Part shown: positions 47,348 through 61,482 of the stretch, piece by piece | How positions within the stretch are numbered: position 1 is the stretch's first letter | Layout: the number at the start of each line of letters is the position of its first letter | Assembly (NCBI GenBank): GCA_964036665.1 | Contig: OZ038527.1 | Span: forward strand, 7,033,501 to 7,097,500 | Source of the DNA: Gordius sp. MW1 | Taxonomy: Eukaryota > Nematomorpha > Gordioida > Gordea > Gordiidae | DNA length: 64,000 bases | Direction: 5' to 3' | Translations under genes and position numbers: made by a program | The notes under the pieces: generated by a model | The model's database searches: none | What the model was told of the DNA's origin: nothing | The model's input: only the letters and a program-made list of their open reading frames with translations

Positions 47348-50302
47348 CCCTCCGTACGCTTTTTGGGTCAATATGACCCAAGCCTTTCTAAAAACATGCA
47401 AGAAAAAAAAAGTAATGAACATAGAGCTTCAGATTTTTCAGTAGCTTAACAAATTTTATCATATTACAACTCTGCAAATTTTGGTTAGTTTTCACCCATT
47501 GGTTCTAAATATATCATGGTTTTTTGAACGTCTTGGGTCATATTGACCCCTAAAGCGAACGGAGGATATTTTTTTTTTCAAAAAAAAATTTTTTTTTTGC
47601 TTAAATGATAAAAACTAATACCCAAATGATATCGAAAAAATAAATTTTTCTCTAGCTCATATATTTTGTAAATTATGACGATTTTAAATTTGACTTTTTG
47701 TTTCCTCGTGGAATTTATCCATGCCAATATTTAGCAGCTGATTTGTTCCCGCGTATTTCTTTTTTTCTTTTCACATGGAATCTTTTAAAATTTCGGATAT
47801 TTTTGAAGATTCTGATTGGGGAAGTAACATTTTTTTTTGGTTTTTAAGATTTTTAGGTAGCTCAGAAAGTGATACTGATGACTGTTTATCTATTAGTAGT
47901 TGTGAATCTGAATCGGAGTTAGATGAAGGAGAGCCAAGTTTAGGCGGGGGAAAATATTATTATGGTATTTAGACATGATATATAAATTAAAACAAATAAA
48001 AAATTGTCAAAACTTTATTTTATAGTTAAGTTATGACTATCAATATTTTTTTTATTCTCAGGGAAGGATAAGACAAAATGGGACTCTAATTTCCCCATGA
48101 AAACCATCAGAACGCGGAAATGTAATATAGTGCTACACCTTCCAGGGGTGAAACCAATAGCTAGGGGTGCAACTTCCTATGTAGATTGTTTTAAATTGTT
48201 TGTTTCAACGAATATACTTGAGGAAATTATAAAATTTACCAACGAAAAATTCCAGCAAACTAATGAAGGTCCATTAGTTTCTTCTAAAGAATTGGATGCA
48301 TTTTTAGGACTTTTATTTTTGTTAGGTAATAATTGATTTAATAAAATTTTTCTACTTATTTAATTTACATAAATTTTTTATATAGGTGTATATAAGGCCA
48401 ACCATCAAAACCTCAAAGATTTTTGGAGTTTGAAAGGCCTAGGACCCAGCATATTTAGAGCCACCATGCCTCAAAAAAGATTTGAGTCATTATTAAAGAT
48501 GATAAGATTTGATGATAGTAAACAAGAGCTGCTAGAAAAATCACGGATAAAGCAACCCATATCCGATTTGTTTTTGAAGCTTTTGTTAAAAATTGCATCC
48601 AAAATTATACCCCCTCCGAATACCTCACAATTGACGAAATGCTGCCAGGTTTTAGAGGGAGGTGCTGCTTTAGGCAATACCTCCCTAATAAACCAAATAA
48701 ATATGGCATAAAATTCTTTGCCATGTGTTGCGCCAAAACTTTTTATACCCTGAATATGGAGATTTACACGGGCTGCCAACCCGAGGGGCCCTTCAAAATA
48801 AGCTTTAAAGCCTCCGATATAGTCGAAAGGCTCGTGACGCCCATTTCAAAAAGTGGCCGCAATATTACTGTTGACAACTGGTACACTAGTTGTCAACTAG
48901 TTGACACCTTGTATTATAATCATAATTTAACATTAGTGGGGACTTTAAAAAAAAATAAGAGAGAAATACCCTCCGAATTTCTAATTATTAAATCAAGACC
49001 GGCACCTTCTACAATATTTGGATTTAAACACAATAAAACTCTTTTATCCTACGTCCCAAAAAAAAACAAAAATGTCCTGTTGCTATCTTCTTTCCATTTT
49101 AATTATAATAATGATTTATCAAATCACCTAAAACCGGAAATCGTCACCTTCTACAATGCAACTAAAGGAGGCGTTGATACAGTTGATCAGATGGCTTCAA
49201 GCTATTCTGTGTCTAGAATTTCTAGACGATGGCCTTTGACGGTATTTTTTCATATACTCAATGTGGCTGGAATAAATTCCCAAATAATTTATCTGGCAAA
49301 TAGTGGTGTAAAACTAACGAGGAGCAAGTTTTTAAAAGAATTGGCATTAGAATTAATAAAGCCCTTTTTGATTGATCGATTGTCTCTACCTTCTTTGAGG
49401 TACAAAACCAAACTATTGATTCATCAACTCTTGGGTACAAAGGACGTTCACTCATCGCCCCCCCAAAAAGCTAGAGGTCGTTGCAAATTATGTCAAAATC
49501 ACAACAAACATAGCACTTATTGCGCTATTTGTAAAAAATATATTTGTAAAACTCATATGTATCTGACATGTTTGCATTGTAAGGACGCTGATAATATTAT
49601 TGAATAAACAATAAATTGTAAAATTAATTGTGTGCAACTTCCAAATAATATAAAAGTTTAATTTTTAAAAATTGCTTTTAGGGCTTTATTGAAAAATTAA
49701 GTGTTACACTGTTAAAAATTCTTCAAAAAAATTGCGCCCCATTAAAACTTTATAAAACAAAAACTAAGAGGGCTAGAAACTATATTAATGGTTTAAATTA
49801 AAGAGGAAAATTATATTAATCAATGAAAAAAAAATTATATCTTAAATTAAATTATTTTCAAAAATATATAAATTTAAACTTAGCCAATATTTTGATGAAA
49901 AAATATGTAAATTTAATGTTGATGGTATTTAAACCGAAATATCTATATTTCGCATTATTTATTTTAAATAATTTTTTTTTGTTTTTTTTTGCTTCAAGTC
50001 TATATTTTAAAAATATGTAAAAAATATCTAAAAATATTGGATAGATTTTTGTTAAAGTAAAATTTAGTATACACAGTGAAAAATAATTTAAAATTTTACC
50101 GGGTCGGTTATAATTAGCGATAAAATAAAAAGTTATGAACAAAAATATAAATTTAAGAGCTCAAATTATTGGCAAAAGATCATTTAATATATGTCTAAAA
50201 TTTAACTCCTAGTACTTTAGAAATTGTAGCGATTTAAAGTTATGGGTCATATAGACTCAAAAATCCGAACGAATGATGTAAAAATGAAAGGTGAATGAAG
50301 GG
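47348..50302 (+). mobile_element. piggyBac-like element, copy 5
   Basis: Counterpart of copy 2, displaced 4468 bp from copy 4, but without the extra A of copy 2. Confidence 0.9.
47775..49607 (+). pseudogene. piggyBac-family transposase, frameshifted (copy 5)
   Basis: Exons 47775-47964, 48062-48325 and 48386-49607. Shared T-run frameshift, CTGCCAGG form, Asp before FWS. Confidence 0.88.
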
Positions 50303-51879
50303 TTAACACTAAATTAAATATATTAATTCAGAATAGATCAAACTTAAAAAGGTATTTTCCTAAATAATTTAAAAGTTCAAACTTAAAAAGGTATTTTCCT
50401 AAATAATTTAAAAGTCGTTTCACCATCGTCAATTAAGTCTCAATCCCTGAGGTAACTTTTCTTGCGACTCTAAGGAATTATTGGCTCTCATCGACATTTA
50501 AAACTTAAACTTTTTAATATTCAACTTTACTTTACCCAATCCTTCTCGACATATAATCCTTATAATTGCCTATTTTTCAAAGATTAATAAAATAAATGTG
50601 TGCAGAAAAATTTATATATTTTAATAAAATCCACAAATTAACCCTCGTCAACTAAGTCTCAATCCCTAAGGTAACCATTCTTACGCCTCCGACAATACTT
50701 TTAAGTTATAATCTTCTCGTCAACTTAAATTTACAATTTGAATGCTGAATATTCATCTCGTCAACTGTAATTTTATGTCATAATGCACTCGCCAACTATG
50801 CTAAAATTAATAATTTTAATGCTAAATTTTCATCTCGTCAACTGAGCTTAAATTATTTATTTAGATAGTGCATTTTCATCTCGTCAACTTGACTTTTAAG
50901 TCAAAATTTTCATAAATTTATGCTGATTTTTCTTCTCGTCAACTGTACTATTATTATCTCGTCAACTAAGCAGTAATAATTTTATAATTTCTCGTCAACT
51001 AAGTCTTTGAGTCGAAAGACTCTCGTCAATTAAGCTTAAATTCACAATATGAATGCTAAATTTTCATCTCGTCAACTGGACTTTTATGTTAAAATAGTCT
51101 CGTCAACTAAGCTTAAAGTAATAATTTTATAATTTCCGTCAACTATGCCTTTCAAGTCGAAAAACTCTCGTCAATTAAGCTTAAATTCACAATATGAATG
51201 CTAAATTTTCATCTCGTCAACTGGACTTTTATGTTAAATAGTCTCGTCAACTAAGCTTAAAGTAATAATTTTATAATTTCTCGTCAACTATGCCTTTTAA
51301 GTCGAAAAACTCTCGTCAATTAAGCTTAAATTCACAATAGGAATGCTAAATTTTTCTCGTCAACTGGACTTTTATGTTAAAATAGTCTCGTCAACTAAGC
51401 TAAGTAATAAGTTTCTACTTTCTCGTCAACTATGCAAAACTCTCGTCAATTAAGCTTAAATTCACAATAGGAATGCTAAATTTTCATCTCGTCAACTGGA
51501 CTTTTATGTTAAAATAGTCTCGTCAACTAAGCTTAAGTAATAAGTTTCTACTTTCTCGTCAACTATGCAAAACTCTCGTCAATTAAGCTTAAAGTCACAA
51601 TAGGAATGCTAAATTTTCATCTCGTCAACTGGACTTTTATGTTAAAATAGTCTCGTCAACTAAGCTTAAAGTAATAAGTTTCTACTTTCTCGTCAACTAT
51701 GCAAAACTCTCGTCAATTAAGCTTAAATTCACAATATGAATGCCAAATTTTCATCTCGTCAACTGGACTTTTATGTTAAAATAGTCTCGTCAACTAAGCT
51801 TAAAGTAATTTCTCGTCAACTATGCTTTTAAGTCGAAAAACTCTCGTCAATTAAGCTTGAATTTATAATTTTATAAGTC
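50303..51879. repeat. Array B after piggyBac copy 5 (unit V)
   Basis: Matches 21458-23022, including the shortened monomers with GTTTCTACTTTCTCGTC, but keeps the 12 bp deleted in unit III. Confidence 0.88.
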
Positions 51880-52292
51880 GCATTCACCACCTCGTCAACT
51901 AAGTCTCAATCCCTGAGGTAACTTTTCTTACGCCTCCGACAATACTAATATACTCTCGTCAACTATGCTAAAATAAATAATATTTTCTCCTCGTCAACTT
52001 CAACTCTACTCGAAAAGACTAAGTCCACATTTCCTCTCGCCAACTCTTCCCAAGCCAAAAAAATTAACAAACCTTTGATCTAGCGCTAAGTCTCAATAGA
52101 TCGTAGGCATTCACCACCTCGTCAACTAAGTCTCAATCCCTGAAGTAACTTTTCTTACGCCTCCGACAATACTAATATACTCTCGTCAACTATGCTAAAA
52201 TAAATAATATTTTTTCCTTGTCAACTTCAACTCTACTCGAAAAGACTAAGTCCACATTTCCTCTCGCCAACTCTTCCCAAGCCAAAAAAATT
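51880..52292. repeat. Tail repeats (unit V)
   Basis: Two copies (51880, 52107), as in unit III. Confidence 0.85.
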
Positions 52293-52726
52293 AACAAACC
52301 TTCGATCTAGCGCTAAGTCTCAATAGATCGCAGTATGGTGGCTGCTCTAACTAAGCACAACCCGCTGACCGATACCTAGGTCGTCTGCGAATGATTTAAC
52401 ACCCTCGCCGTCGTCCCGAATGCTGAGCCGATCGGAACCCGACGCTTAATCGTTAGCCGGGCTTCGAGAACGGCCATCAACTTCGAACGGACCGAGGTCA
52501 CCCTCGGCCATTATACTGAGTTAATCGACTACGAGGCGCGCCGAAATATCGTTACCTTTCTAGGCGGGATTCTGACTTAGAGGCGTTCAGTCATAATCCC
52601 TCAGATGGTAGCGTCGCGCCGTCGGCTTTTCAGCCGGACGCCTGAACCAAATGTCTGAACCTGCGGTTCCTCTCGTACTGAGCAGGATTACTATAGCAAC
52701 AACTAGTCATCAGTAGGGTAAAACTA

Positions 52727-52764
<38 letters not shown>

Positions 52765-52800
52765 TATTAGTGGGTGAACAATCCAACGCTTGGTGAATTC

Positions 52801-52832
<32 letters not shown>

Positions 52833-53793
52833 TATTCACGTAGCGGCTCGTAATTCACGTACCTCCATGCTGGTGGGCCGCGGGCAACGTTGCTGAGGGA
52901 AGGGGTGAAGCATCGCCGCTCCTCTCAGCAACGGCTAAATCGTGAATCTCGGATAGTAGTCGGCAACCTTAGAAGAGCTGGTGGTTGTCGGCGAGAAGGA
53001 AAGTCCCTGGAGCCTTGCAGCCTCCTTGTGTAAAACTCTATCAAACAGCTAACGCTATTAGTAAAAATGAATAAATCAACGCCAAGGCCCCGATCCAATA
53101 GTCGTGAAGGGGAAGGGCAAAAGAAAATTCGGGCGACTCGCCATAAAACAGCGCGCGGACAAGTGCAACACGATGTCGAGAAGAATCGGCTAGGCTGCTA
53201 GAACATCCGCGGCCTAGCTGATCCATTAAAGCTCAATGAACTTATTGCAATAATAAGAGAAAATCAGATCTCTGTGCTCTCGCTTACGGAGACACACCTA
53301 CCAAATCAGAGCGAAGACTTTTAGCCGATTCTTCTCGACATCAGGTTGTACTTCTCCGCGCGCTGCTTGTTGGCAAGTCGCCCAAATTTTCTTTAACCCT
53401 TCCCCTTCACCTATTGGTTCGGGGCCTTCGCGCTAATTTGTCCATTTTTATTAATTGTGATAGCTGGTTGAAAGAGTTTTACGCAGGGAGGCTGCAAGGC
53501 TCCAGGGACTTTCCTTCTCACCGACAACCACCAGCTCTTCTAAGGTTGCCGGCTACGATCCGAGATTCACGATTTAGCCGTTGCTGAGAGGAGCAGCGAT
53601 GCTTCGCCCCTTCTCTCAGCAACGTTGTCCGCGGCCCACCAGCGAGGAGGTACGTGAATAACGGGCCGCATCCCTGTGGTAACTTTTCTTACACCTCCCG
53701 CTTTAAACTCGAAATATCGAAAGGATCGATAGGCCACGCTTTCACGGTGCGTATTCATACTTCCTTAACGAACACATGGCCGCTGAAAAATCA
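52293..53793 (-). rRNA. 28S rRNA 3'-end fragment, interrupted (unit V)
   Basis: Copy of 23436-24936. The sarcin-ricin tract is at about 52669. Same break and foldback. Confidence 0.88.
52843..53669. mobile_element. Foldback insertion in 28S (unit V)
   Basis: 827 bp, same indels as unit III. The endonuclease loop is closed by TAG. Confidence 0.85.
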
Positions 53794-54430
53794 CGGTAAT
53801 CGAATTTTCGCTACTCGCGAGGTTCTAACGTAACGTGGACACGAATTTTCACGAGCCGCCCGCCCACCGCCCGACTACGACGCGATCCGAAAATCACGGC
53901 GAGAAAGGGGTGCCCGGTACTCACTCTTTCGAAAATCGCTGTGCTTCAATTACGCTCGAAATCGAAGCCGACTGCAAAATGGCCCATTAACGTTCTTTCT
54001 CCGACTCGAAATTGCCCATTAACGCTCTCTCTCCGACGACTGGGACGCTTAACGCAGTGAATTAAAGATTACGTGGCAAGCAAATAATTTAATTAATACA
54101 ACGAAAAACCACGTTTCGTATCTAAATTTCACTGCGTTAAAAATATCCCCACTTTAAAGGTAGGTTGACAATGGTAAACTCACTAAAATTCACGATAATA
54201 CTCGAGTTGACGATGGTTTTCCTACATTTAACGTGGGGATACTGCTTTAATCGCTTCCATACGCGATTATAGCAGGAGGAGGGATGCCCCACACACATAC
54301 AGATTATCACACTACACGTTAAATTGCAGTACCACCAATGCTACAACGCTATATCAACGCATTACTGCAATAACAACGTATCTCACTTTTTCACACAACA
54401 CCACCTCCTCATATAAGGTTGATGAGAATA
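53794..54430. other. Non-coding flank (unit V)
   Basis: Copy of 24937-25573 with both palindromes, ending at the insertion junction. Confidence 0.75.
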
Positions 54431-54597
54431 CGCCCTTCGGGCGTAACTGGGGGCTTCGCCCCCAGACCCCCTTGGGGGCTTCGCCCCCAAACCCCCTGCT
54501 GGGGGCTCCGCCCCCAGTCCCCCGTTGGGGGCACTGCCCCCAAACCCCCGTTGGGGGCTACGCCCCCAAACCCCCATCTCCTGGGGGCTCCGCCCCC
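54431..54597. repeat. GC hairpin array (unit V)
   Basis: Identical hairpins and loop order to 25574-25740, first GGGGG stem at 54449. Confidence 0.92.
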
Positions 54598-54686
54598 AGA
54601 CCCCCGGAGAAGGGGGAGATGGGAAGGGGGGGGGGGGGAAGGGAAGAGGGGACGACTCATCTATTCTACGTATAAATGTAGCTTAT

Positions 54687-54706
54687 TTGCTATGCAATTT
54701 ATGGGC
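54687..54706 (+). repeat. Inverted repeat, left copy (unit V)
   Basis: TTGCTATGCAATTTATGGGC, partner of 57819-57838. Confidence 0.75.
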
Positions 54707-55897
54707 GAGAAAGGTGAGAAGGGGCGAGAATGCCTATAGGGGGGTATTAAATGCAAAAGAATTGGACTGACGGGCATAGGTAGGTATCAATGTTAGCCAA
54801 AAAAACGTAAAATTTTATTTTGATTTACAATTTGACGAAGAGGGAAAATATAAATGAGTTAAGTGTATAAATGTCGGCTGGATAAAGTATATAAATATCA
54901 TCTTTATTTTTTATTTTTTAATAAATGAAATTAGGTTAAACATTTTAGGTTAGGAGGGTGAAGGGGCTAAAATGTAACTCTTGGAGGAAGCTTTATTGAA
55001 ATTTTTTGTCATTTAGTGGGCCCCCCCCTTGATTGAAATTTTAAAGTTTCGCCTCCCCCCCCCCAAACCAAAACCTGGCTACGCTCATGTCCCTGTCTGA
55101 TCAATTAAATTTCATTTTTGATAAACATATTTTTACGATAAAATGTTTTTTAAAAGTGTAATGTATTATAGAGTTAGACGTCATTTATAATAAGGAGGCT
55201 GGATTATTACCAAAAGTTCCGAGAAGATTGAATACATTAAAATATAAAGCTAGAAAAAATGCAACCATTTCATTTTTAACTTAAACTGTTTGAACCAAAA
55301 CAAAATCTAGTGGAACGTTATTGTAAGTAAAGGAAACCTTTAAATTAGTATGCCCTAATTCGCAGTTAATTAAATTAAAGATTAATTTTCTAATTTAAAA
55401 GATTTAAAAATTATAAACAGCTGACTTGGCGCTCTAAGTGTATTTGCCTGAAGTGAGGGGGAATAGAAGAGTAACTACCTCCTTCCCCCCCTTTCACTCC
55501 GTTAAAACTAAACGCGCACACTATCCCCCCTTTCCCTCCGTTAATTTGCCAAAAGCATATAAAAATCAATAATAATAAAAAGGGGTTGAGGGATGATCTC
55601 CTCCACTCCCGCCCCCTAATAATACCAATTCAGCGGTGGAAGGGTAAGATAGGGAGGGGTAGGGGTTTAACGTATAATCAATATAAAAATAGAGGTAACT
55701 TTTATTTAGTATGGTTAGTAATAATGGAAAACTTTGTTAAAAATAGTAATTAATTTAGGCGTCCTGTTACGTCTGCGCATCTAAAAATGGCACAATTACC
55801 AGCGATATGCAATAGCTCCGCTATTGCCTGTTACGAACGCGCATCTAAAAATGATAAAATTTAAAAACTTACTTTTGGTTAAGGTAAAATGATATTA

Positions 55898-56315
55898 AAT
55901 TGGGATAATTCCTATTGTAGCTTATAATAAAAAATTGCATAGAAATTATTAAAAAATTTTACATAGAAATTAATGGGAAATAATAATAAAAATTAAAAAA
56001 ATCCTTACGACGAAACTATCAGCGACATGCAATAGCTCCGCTATTGCCTGTTACGACCGCGCATCTAAAACTGTCACAGGTATCATAAAGATAAACCAAA
56101 AAATTTAATTGGGATAATTCCTATTGTAGCTTATAATAAAAAATTGCATAGAAATTATTAAAAATTTTTACATAGAAATTAATGGGAAATAATAATAAAA
56201 ATTAAAAAAATCCTTACGACGAAACTATCAGCGACATGCAATAGCTCCGCTATTGCCTGTTACGACCGCGCATCTAAAACTGTCACAGGTATCATAAAGA
56301 TATATCAAAAAATTT
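55898..56315. repeat. Tandem 209-bp duplication (unit V)
   Basis: Counterpart of 27038-27455, with the GCAATAGC-TCC-GCTATTGC hairpin in each copy. Confidence 0.88.
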
Positions 56316-56325
56316 ACATGTGCTA

Positions 56326-57640
56326 AATTGTTCCATTGGTCAGTACCAAAAGACAATCTATTAATACATAAGAGTCAAAAAAAACTAAAAAAAATTTTCG
56401 ATTCACATTTTGGCCAAATGGTCATTTTTTTCATTGGTCACTACCAACAGATGGTCTATAAGTCAATGTTAGCCAAAAAAACGAGGAAAAAAATTTCGAT
56501 TCACATATTGGCCAATGGTCATTTTTTTCCAATGGTCAGTAGCCAGCGGACGGCCAAAAAGTCATATTATCAATGGTATTAACAGAAACAATCATAAAAG
56601 TCAAAAAAAACGCAAAAAAAAAATTTCGTTTCACACTTTGGCCAAATGGTCATTTTTTTCATTGGTCACTACCAACAGATACTCTATAAGTCAATGTTAG
56701 CCAAAAAAACGAGGAAAAAAATTTTACTTCATACTTTGGCCAATGGTCATTTTTTTCCAATGGTCAGTAGCCAGCGGACGGCCAAAAAGTCATATTATCA
56801 ATGGTAGTAACAGGAACAATCATAAGAGTCAAAAAAACGAGGAAAAAAATTTTACTTCATACTTTGGCCAATGGTCATTTTTTTCCAGTGGTCAGTAGCC
56901 AGAGGACGGCCAAAAAGGCAGATTATCAATGGTAGTAACATGAACAATCATAATAGGCGGAAAAAAGCGAAAAAATAAACTTGGATTCACATTTTGGCCA
57001 AATGGTCATTTTTTTCCATTGGTCAGCAGCCAGCGGACGGCCAAAAAGTCTTATTATCAATGGTAGTAACAGGAACAAACATAATAGTCAAAAAAAACCC
57101 CGGGATTCGAACCCAAAAACTGGTTAAATTAACAAAAATTAAAAGTAAACAAAAAAGACATTCGGTGCAAGACATCCACGTTTTTTTCATTGGTCAGCAG
57201 CCAACGGACGGCCAAAAAGAAATATAAAAAAAAATTTCGTTTAACATTTTGGCCAAATGGTCATTTGTTTACAGTGGTCAGTAGCCAGCGGACGGCCAAA
57301 AAGTCATATTATCAATGGTAGTAGCAGTTACAATAATAATATTCAAAAAAAACCCCGAGATTCGAACCCAAAAACTGGTTAAATTAACAAAAATTAAAAG
57401 TGCATATCCACGTTCGGTTCGGTGCGTGACATCCACGATTCCATTGGTCAGCAGTTAACGGACGGCCAAAAAGTCTTATTATCAATGGTAGGAACAAGAA
57501 CAATCATAAGAGTCAAAAAAAAACGCAAAAATAATTTCGCTTCACACTTTGGCCAAATGGTCATTTTTTTATTGGTCAGCACCCAACGGACGGCCAAAAA
57601 GTCTTATTATCAATGGTAGTAACAGGAACAATCATAATAG
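56326..57640. repeat. Irregular CCATTGGTCAG repeats (unit V)
   Basis: Counterpart of 27466-28780, no coding content. Confidence 0.85.
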
Positions 57641-57667
57641 AAAAAAAAAATCCCGGGATTCGAACCC
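57098..57667 (-). promoter_or_regulatory. Three Pol III B-box-like modules (unit V)
   Basis: GGGTTCGAATC modules on the minus strand at 57098-57114, 57353-57369 and 57651-57667, each followed by a T run, as in unit III. Confidence 0.6.
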
Positions 57668-57711
57668 AAAAACTGGTTAAATTAAATTAACAAATAACAA
57701 AAATTAAAAGT

Positions 57712-57804
57712 GTGTGACATCCACGTTCGGTGCGTGACATCCACGTTTGGTGCGTGACATCCACGTTCGGTGCGTGACATCCACGTTCGGTGCGTGACAT
57801 TCGG
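57712..57804. repeat. 20-bp minisatellite (unit V)
   Basis: Counterpart of 28852-28944, same number of copies. Confidence 0.92.
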
Positions 57805-57818
57805 AAAATGGAAAGTGA

Positions 57819-57838
57819 GCCCATAAATTGCATAGCAA
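57819..57838 (-). repeat. Inverted repeat, right copy (unit V)
   Basis: Exact reverse complement of 54687-54706. Confidence 0.75.
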
Positions 57839-57844
57839 TTAATA

Positions 57845-58679
57845 GAAAGTACCCCGTCCGTTTTGGCACAAAATTGGTGCACTAACTGACGCCATTGTGA
57901 TCTTTAATTAATTAAATCGCCATAACTTCGTCCGTAATAGGAATTTTGACGCGAAACTTCTAGGATTGGTCGGGACGGATGTCTGTCAACTAAATCACGT
58001 GACAAATCAAACTTTTGACTCCACTAGGAAAATTTATATGAAAATTAAATTTTAAGCTATTTTTACCTTTTTGACCACCCAGAATTCGTTAAAAATATAT
58101 TTTTACCACCCAGGTCGCTTTCTAATCACGTGATCTAACTACCGTTTACTCCACTAGGTATGAAATTAATTCTAAATTATTTTTTTTGGCAAAACAAGTT
58201 TTTAGGTATTTTGGCCGCCATTTTTTTCCGGGTGGGCAGTATTCATCCAAAATATATTTTTGGGCATCTCCTAGGTCGGCGCCATCTACCTATAAAAAAA
58301 TTTTGATTTGATATTCCGGAAGTCGGCCATCTTTTTAACAAATACATTTAGGATCGTTTTTCCGCCATTAAAATGTCGATTGCGGGTCGTATGGCCCAAA
58401 AAATTTCGACGAGACCTTAATTTGTTGCCCGAGATCCGGGCTATCGAATGAGAAAGAGAAATTCAGCCATCTACGCAGTTCCGCCATTTTATACGCCATT
58501 TTGTTTTTTAAAAACGGTGGAATATTCTAGAACGTCCGCCTTTAAGACCGTTTTAGAAGGCCTGAACCTTAATCATTTTTAACGAATTTGGTTTTATAAA
58601 CAGTTCTAACCTCGAGCTACCTAAATATAACAATTTTATGGATTATTAATTAGTTATGGATGTTGAAATACATCATCTT
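57845..58679. repeat. Spacer C, unit V
   Basis: Copy of 28985-29819. Confidence 0.88.
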
Positions 58680-59930
58680 CACGCTAAAAAATTAGAAATT
58701 TAATTAAATTAAAAGTTGTGGGCCAAAACCAAATTTTTTTCTTTTAAAGTATTTATAAGGTTAAGGACTCACTTTAACGAGCTTTTGGGCCACTAAAGTT
58801 AACCGGAATTAATAGAGTAGCGAGTAAAACCGCTAAAAGTATATGTCAAAATTTAATTTAATTAATATTCCTTACATTTATTTCAGAATAAAGTTTTAAA
58901 AAGTTGTTATTTCGCATCCTTAGACCCACCTAAGTTCGAATTGAAGCATATTTCATATCATCCGCCATCTTGGATAGCTTGAAATTCTATTTCCGGTCGT
59001 CCGCCATCTTGGATTTTTTTTCCTAACCCATTTTAAACTTGTTTTAACCTTATAAATTGATGTAAAATTGTAAAATATAACAATTTTAAGTTTATTTTGT
59101 ATGATTTTCACTATAGATTTAAAAATATTATCATTTTATTGATAGTTGATAAATTGATTGTTACGTAAAAATACGTTTTTAATTACGCAATAAATCCACT
59201 CTTATATAATTTTACGAGTTTTTAATGGCACAATTTATTTAGTTTTTGCACGTTTTATGCTTAGTCATTGTATTTTAAGAGAGAACTGTCTCAATTATTG
59301 CTGAGTCATGATTATATAACTATTTTAAAACCTTTTATCACGAATATTTATGGTTATATTGCATATCTTATATAACTTTACGAGTTTTTAATGGCACAGT
59401 TTTTTTAATTTTTTAACAAGTTATTATTTAGCATCCTTAGACCCAGCTAAGTTCGTATTGGAGCATATTTCATATCATCCGCCATCTTGGATAGCTAGAA
59501 ATTCTATTTCCGGTCGTCCGCCATCTTGGATTTTCAAACCCATTTTAAACTTGTTTTAACCTTATAAATTGATGTAAGATAGTAAAATATAACAATTTTA
59601 AGTTCATTTTGTATGATTTTCACTATATATTTAAAAATATTATCATTTTACTGATTGTTGAGTTACGTAAAAATACGTCTTAAATTACGCAATAAATCCA
59701 CTCTTATATAATTTTACGAGTTTATAATGGCACAATTTATTTAGTTTTTGCACGTTTTATGCTTAGTCATTGTATTTTAAGGGAGAACTGTCTCAATTAT
59801 TGCTGAGTCATGATTATATACCTATTTTAAAACCTTTTATTACGAATATTTATGGTTATATTGCATTTGTTTTTGAGATTTAACCCGATATTAGTAATTT
59901 TTCTTTAATTTTTTGTGTATTTTAATTGAA
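58680..59930. repeat. Spacer A, unit VI
   Basis: Copy of 29820-31070 with a private C for T near 59651. Confidence 0.9.
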
Positions 59931-61482
59931 TTAACACTAAATTAAATATATTAATTCAGAATAGATCAAACTTAAAAAGGTATTTTCCTAAATAATTTAA
60001 AAGTTCAAACTTAAAAAGGTATTTTCCTAAATAATTTAAAAGTTCAAACTTAAAAAGGTATTTTCCTAAATAATTTAAAAGTCGTTTCACCATCGTCAAT
60101 TAAGTCTCAATCCCTGAGGTAACTTTTCTTGCGACTCTAAGGAATTATTGGCTCTCATCGACATTTAAAACTTAAACTTTTTAATATTCAACTTTACTTT
60201 ACCCAATCCTTCTCGACATATAATCCTTATAATTGCCTATTTTTCAAAGATTAATAAAATAAATGTGTGCAGAAAAATTTATATATTTTAATAAAATCCA
60301 CAAATTAACCCTCGTCAACTAAGTCTCAATCCCTAAGGTAACCATTCTTACGCCTCCGACAATACTTTTAAGTTATAATCTTCTCGTCAACTTAAATTTA
60401 CAATTTGAATGCTGAATATTCATCTCGTCAACTGTAATTTTATGTCATAATGCACTCGCCAACTATGCTAAAATTAATAATTTTAATGCTAAATTTTCAT
60501 CTCGTCAACTGAGCTTAAATTATTTATTTAGATAGTGCATTTTCATCTCGTCAACTTGACTTTTAAGTCAAAATTTTCATAAATTTATGCTGATTTTTCT
60601 TCTCGTCAACTGTACTATTATTATCTCGTCAACTAAGCAGTAATAATTTTATAATTTCTCGTCAACTAAGTCTTTGAGTCGAAAGACTCTCGTCAATTAA
60701 GCTTAAATTCACAATATGAATGCTAAATTTTCATCTCGTCAACTAGACTTTTATGTTAAAATAGTCTCGTCAACTAAGCAGTAATAATTTTATAATTTCT
60801 CGTCAACTAAGTCTTTAAGTCGAAAGACTCTCGTCAATTAAGCTTAAATTCACAATATGAATGCTAAATTTTCATCTCGTCAACTAGACTTTTATGTTAA
60901 AATAGTCTCGTCAACTAAGCAGTAATAATTTTATAATTTCTCGTCAACTAAGTCTTTAAGCCGAAAGACTCTCGTCAATTAAGCTTAAATTCACAATATG
61001 AATGCTAAATTTTCATCTCGTCAACTAGACTTTTATGTTAAAATAGTCTCGTCAACTAAGCTTAAAGTAATAATTTTATAATTTCTCGTCAACTATGCCT
61101 TTTAAGTCGAAAAACTCTCGTCAATTAAGCTTAAATTCACAATATGAATGCTAAATTTTCATCTCGTCAACTCGACTTTTATGTTAAAATAGTCTCGTCA
61201 ACTAAGCTTAAAGTAATAATTTTATAATTTCTCGTCAACTATGCCTTTTAAGTCGAAAAACTCTCGTCAATTAAGCTTAAATTCACAATATGAATGCTAA
61301 ATTTTCATCTCGTCAACTGGACTTTTATGTTAAAATAGTCTCGTCAACTAAGCTTAAAGTAATAATTTTATAATTTCTCGTCAACTATGCCTTTTAAGTC
61401 GAAAAACTCTCGTCAATTAAGCTTAAATTCACAATAGGAAATGCTAAATTTTCATCTCGTCAACTGGACTTTTATGTTAAAA
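59931..61482. repeat. Array B, unit VI
   Basis: Three 39-bp repeats (59968-60084) and monomers. It shares with unit IV the CTATTATTATCTCG variant near 60615, against CTATTATGATCTCG in the first blocks of units III and V. This supports pairing VI with IV. Confidence 0.9.

Larger units (their letters stand above)
54431..57844. mobile_element. 3.4-kb non-coding insertion (unit V)
   Basis: 3414 bp at the same site as in unit III, with AATA at both edges (54427-54430, 57841-57844). It is three bases longer than the unit III copy: one more G in the G-run near 54630 and two more T near 55493. The sites match exactly, so it was duplicated with its surroundings and did not insert twice. Confidence 0.8.
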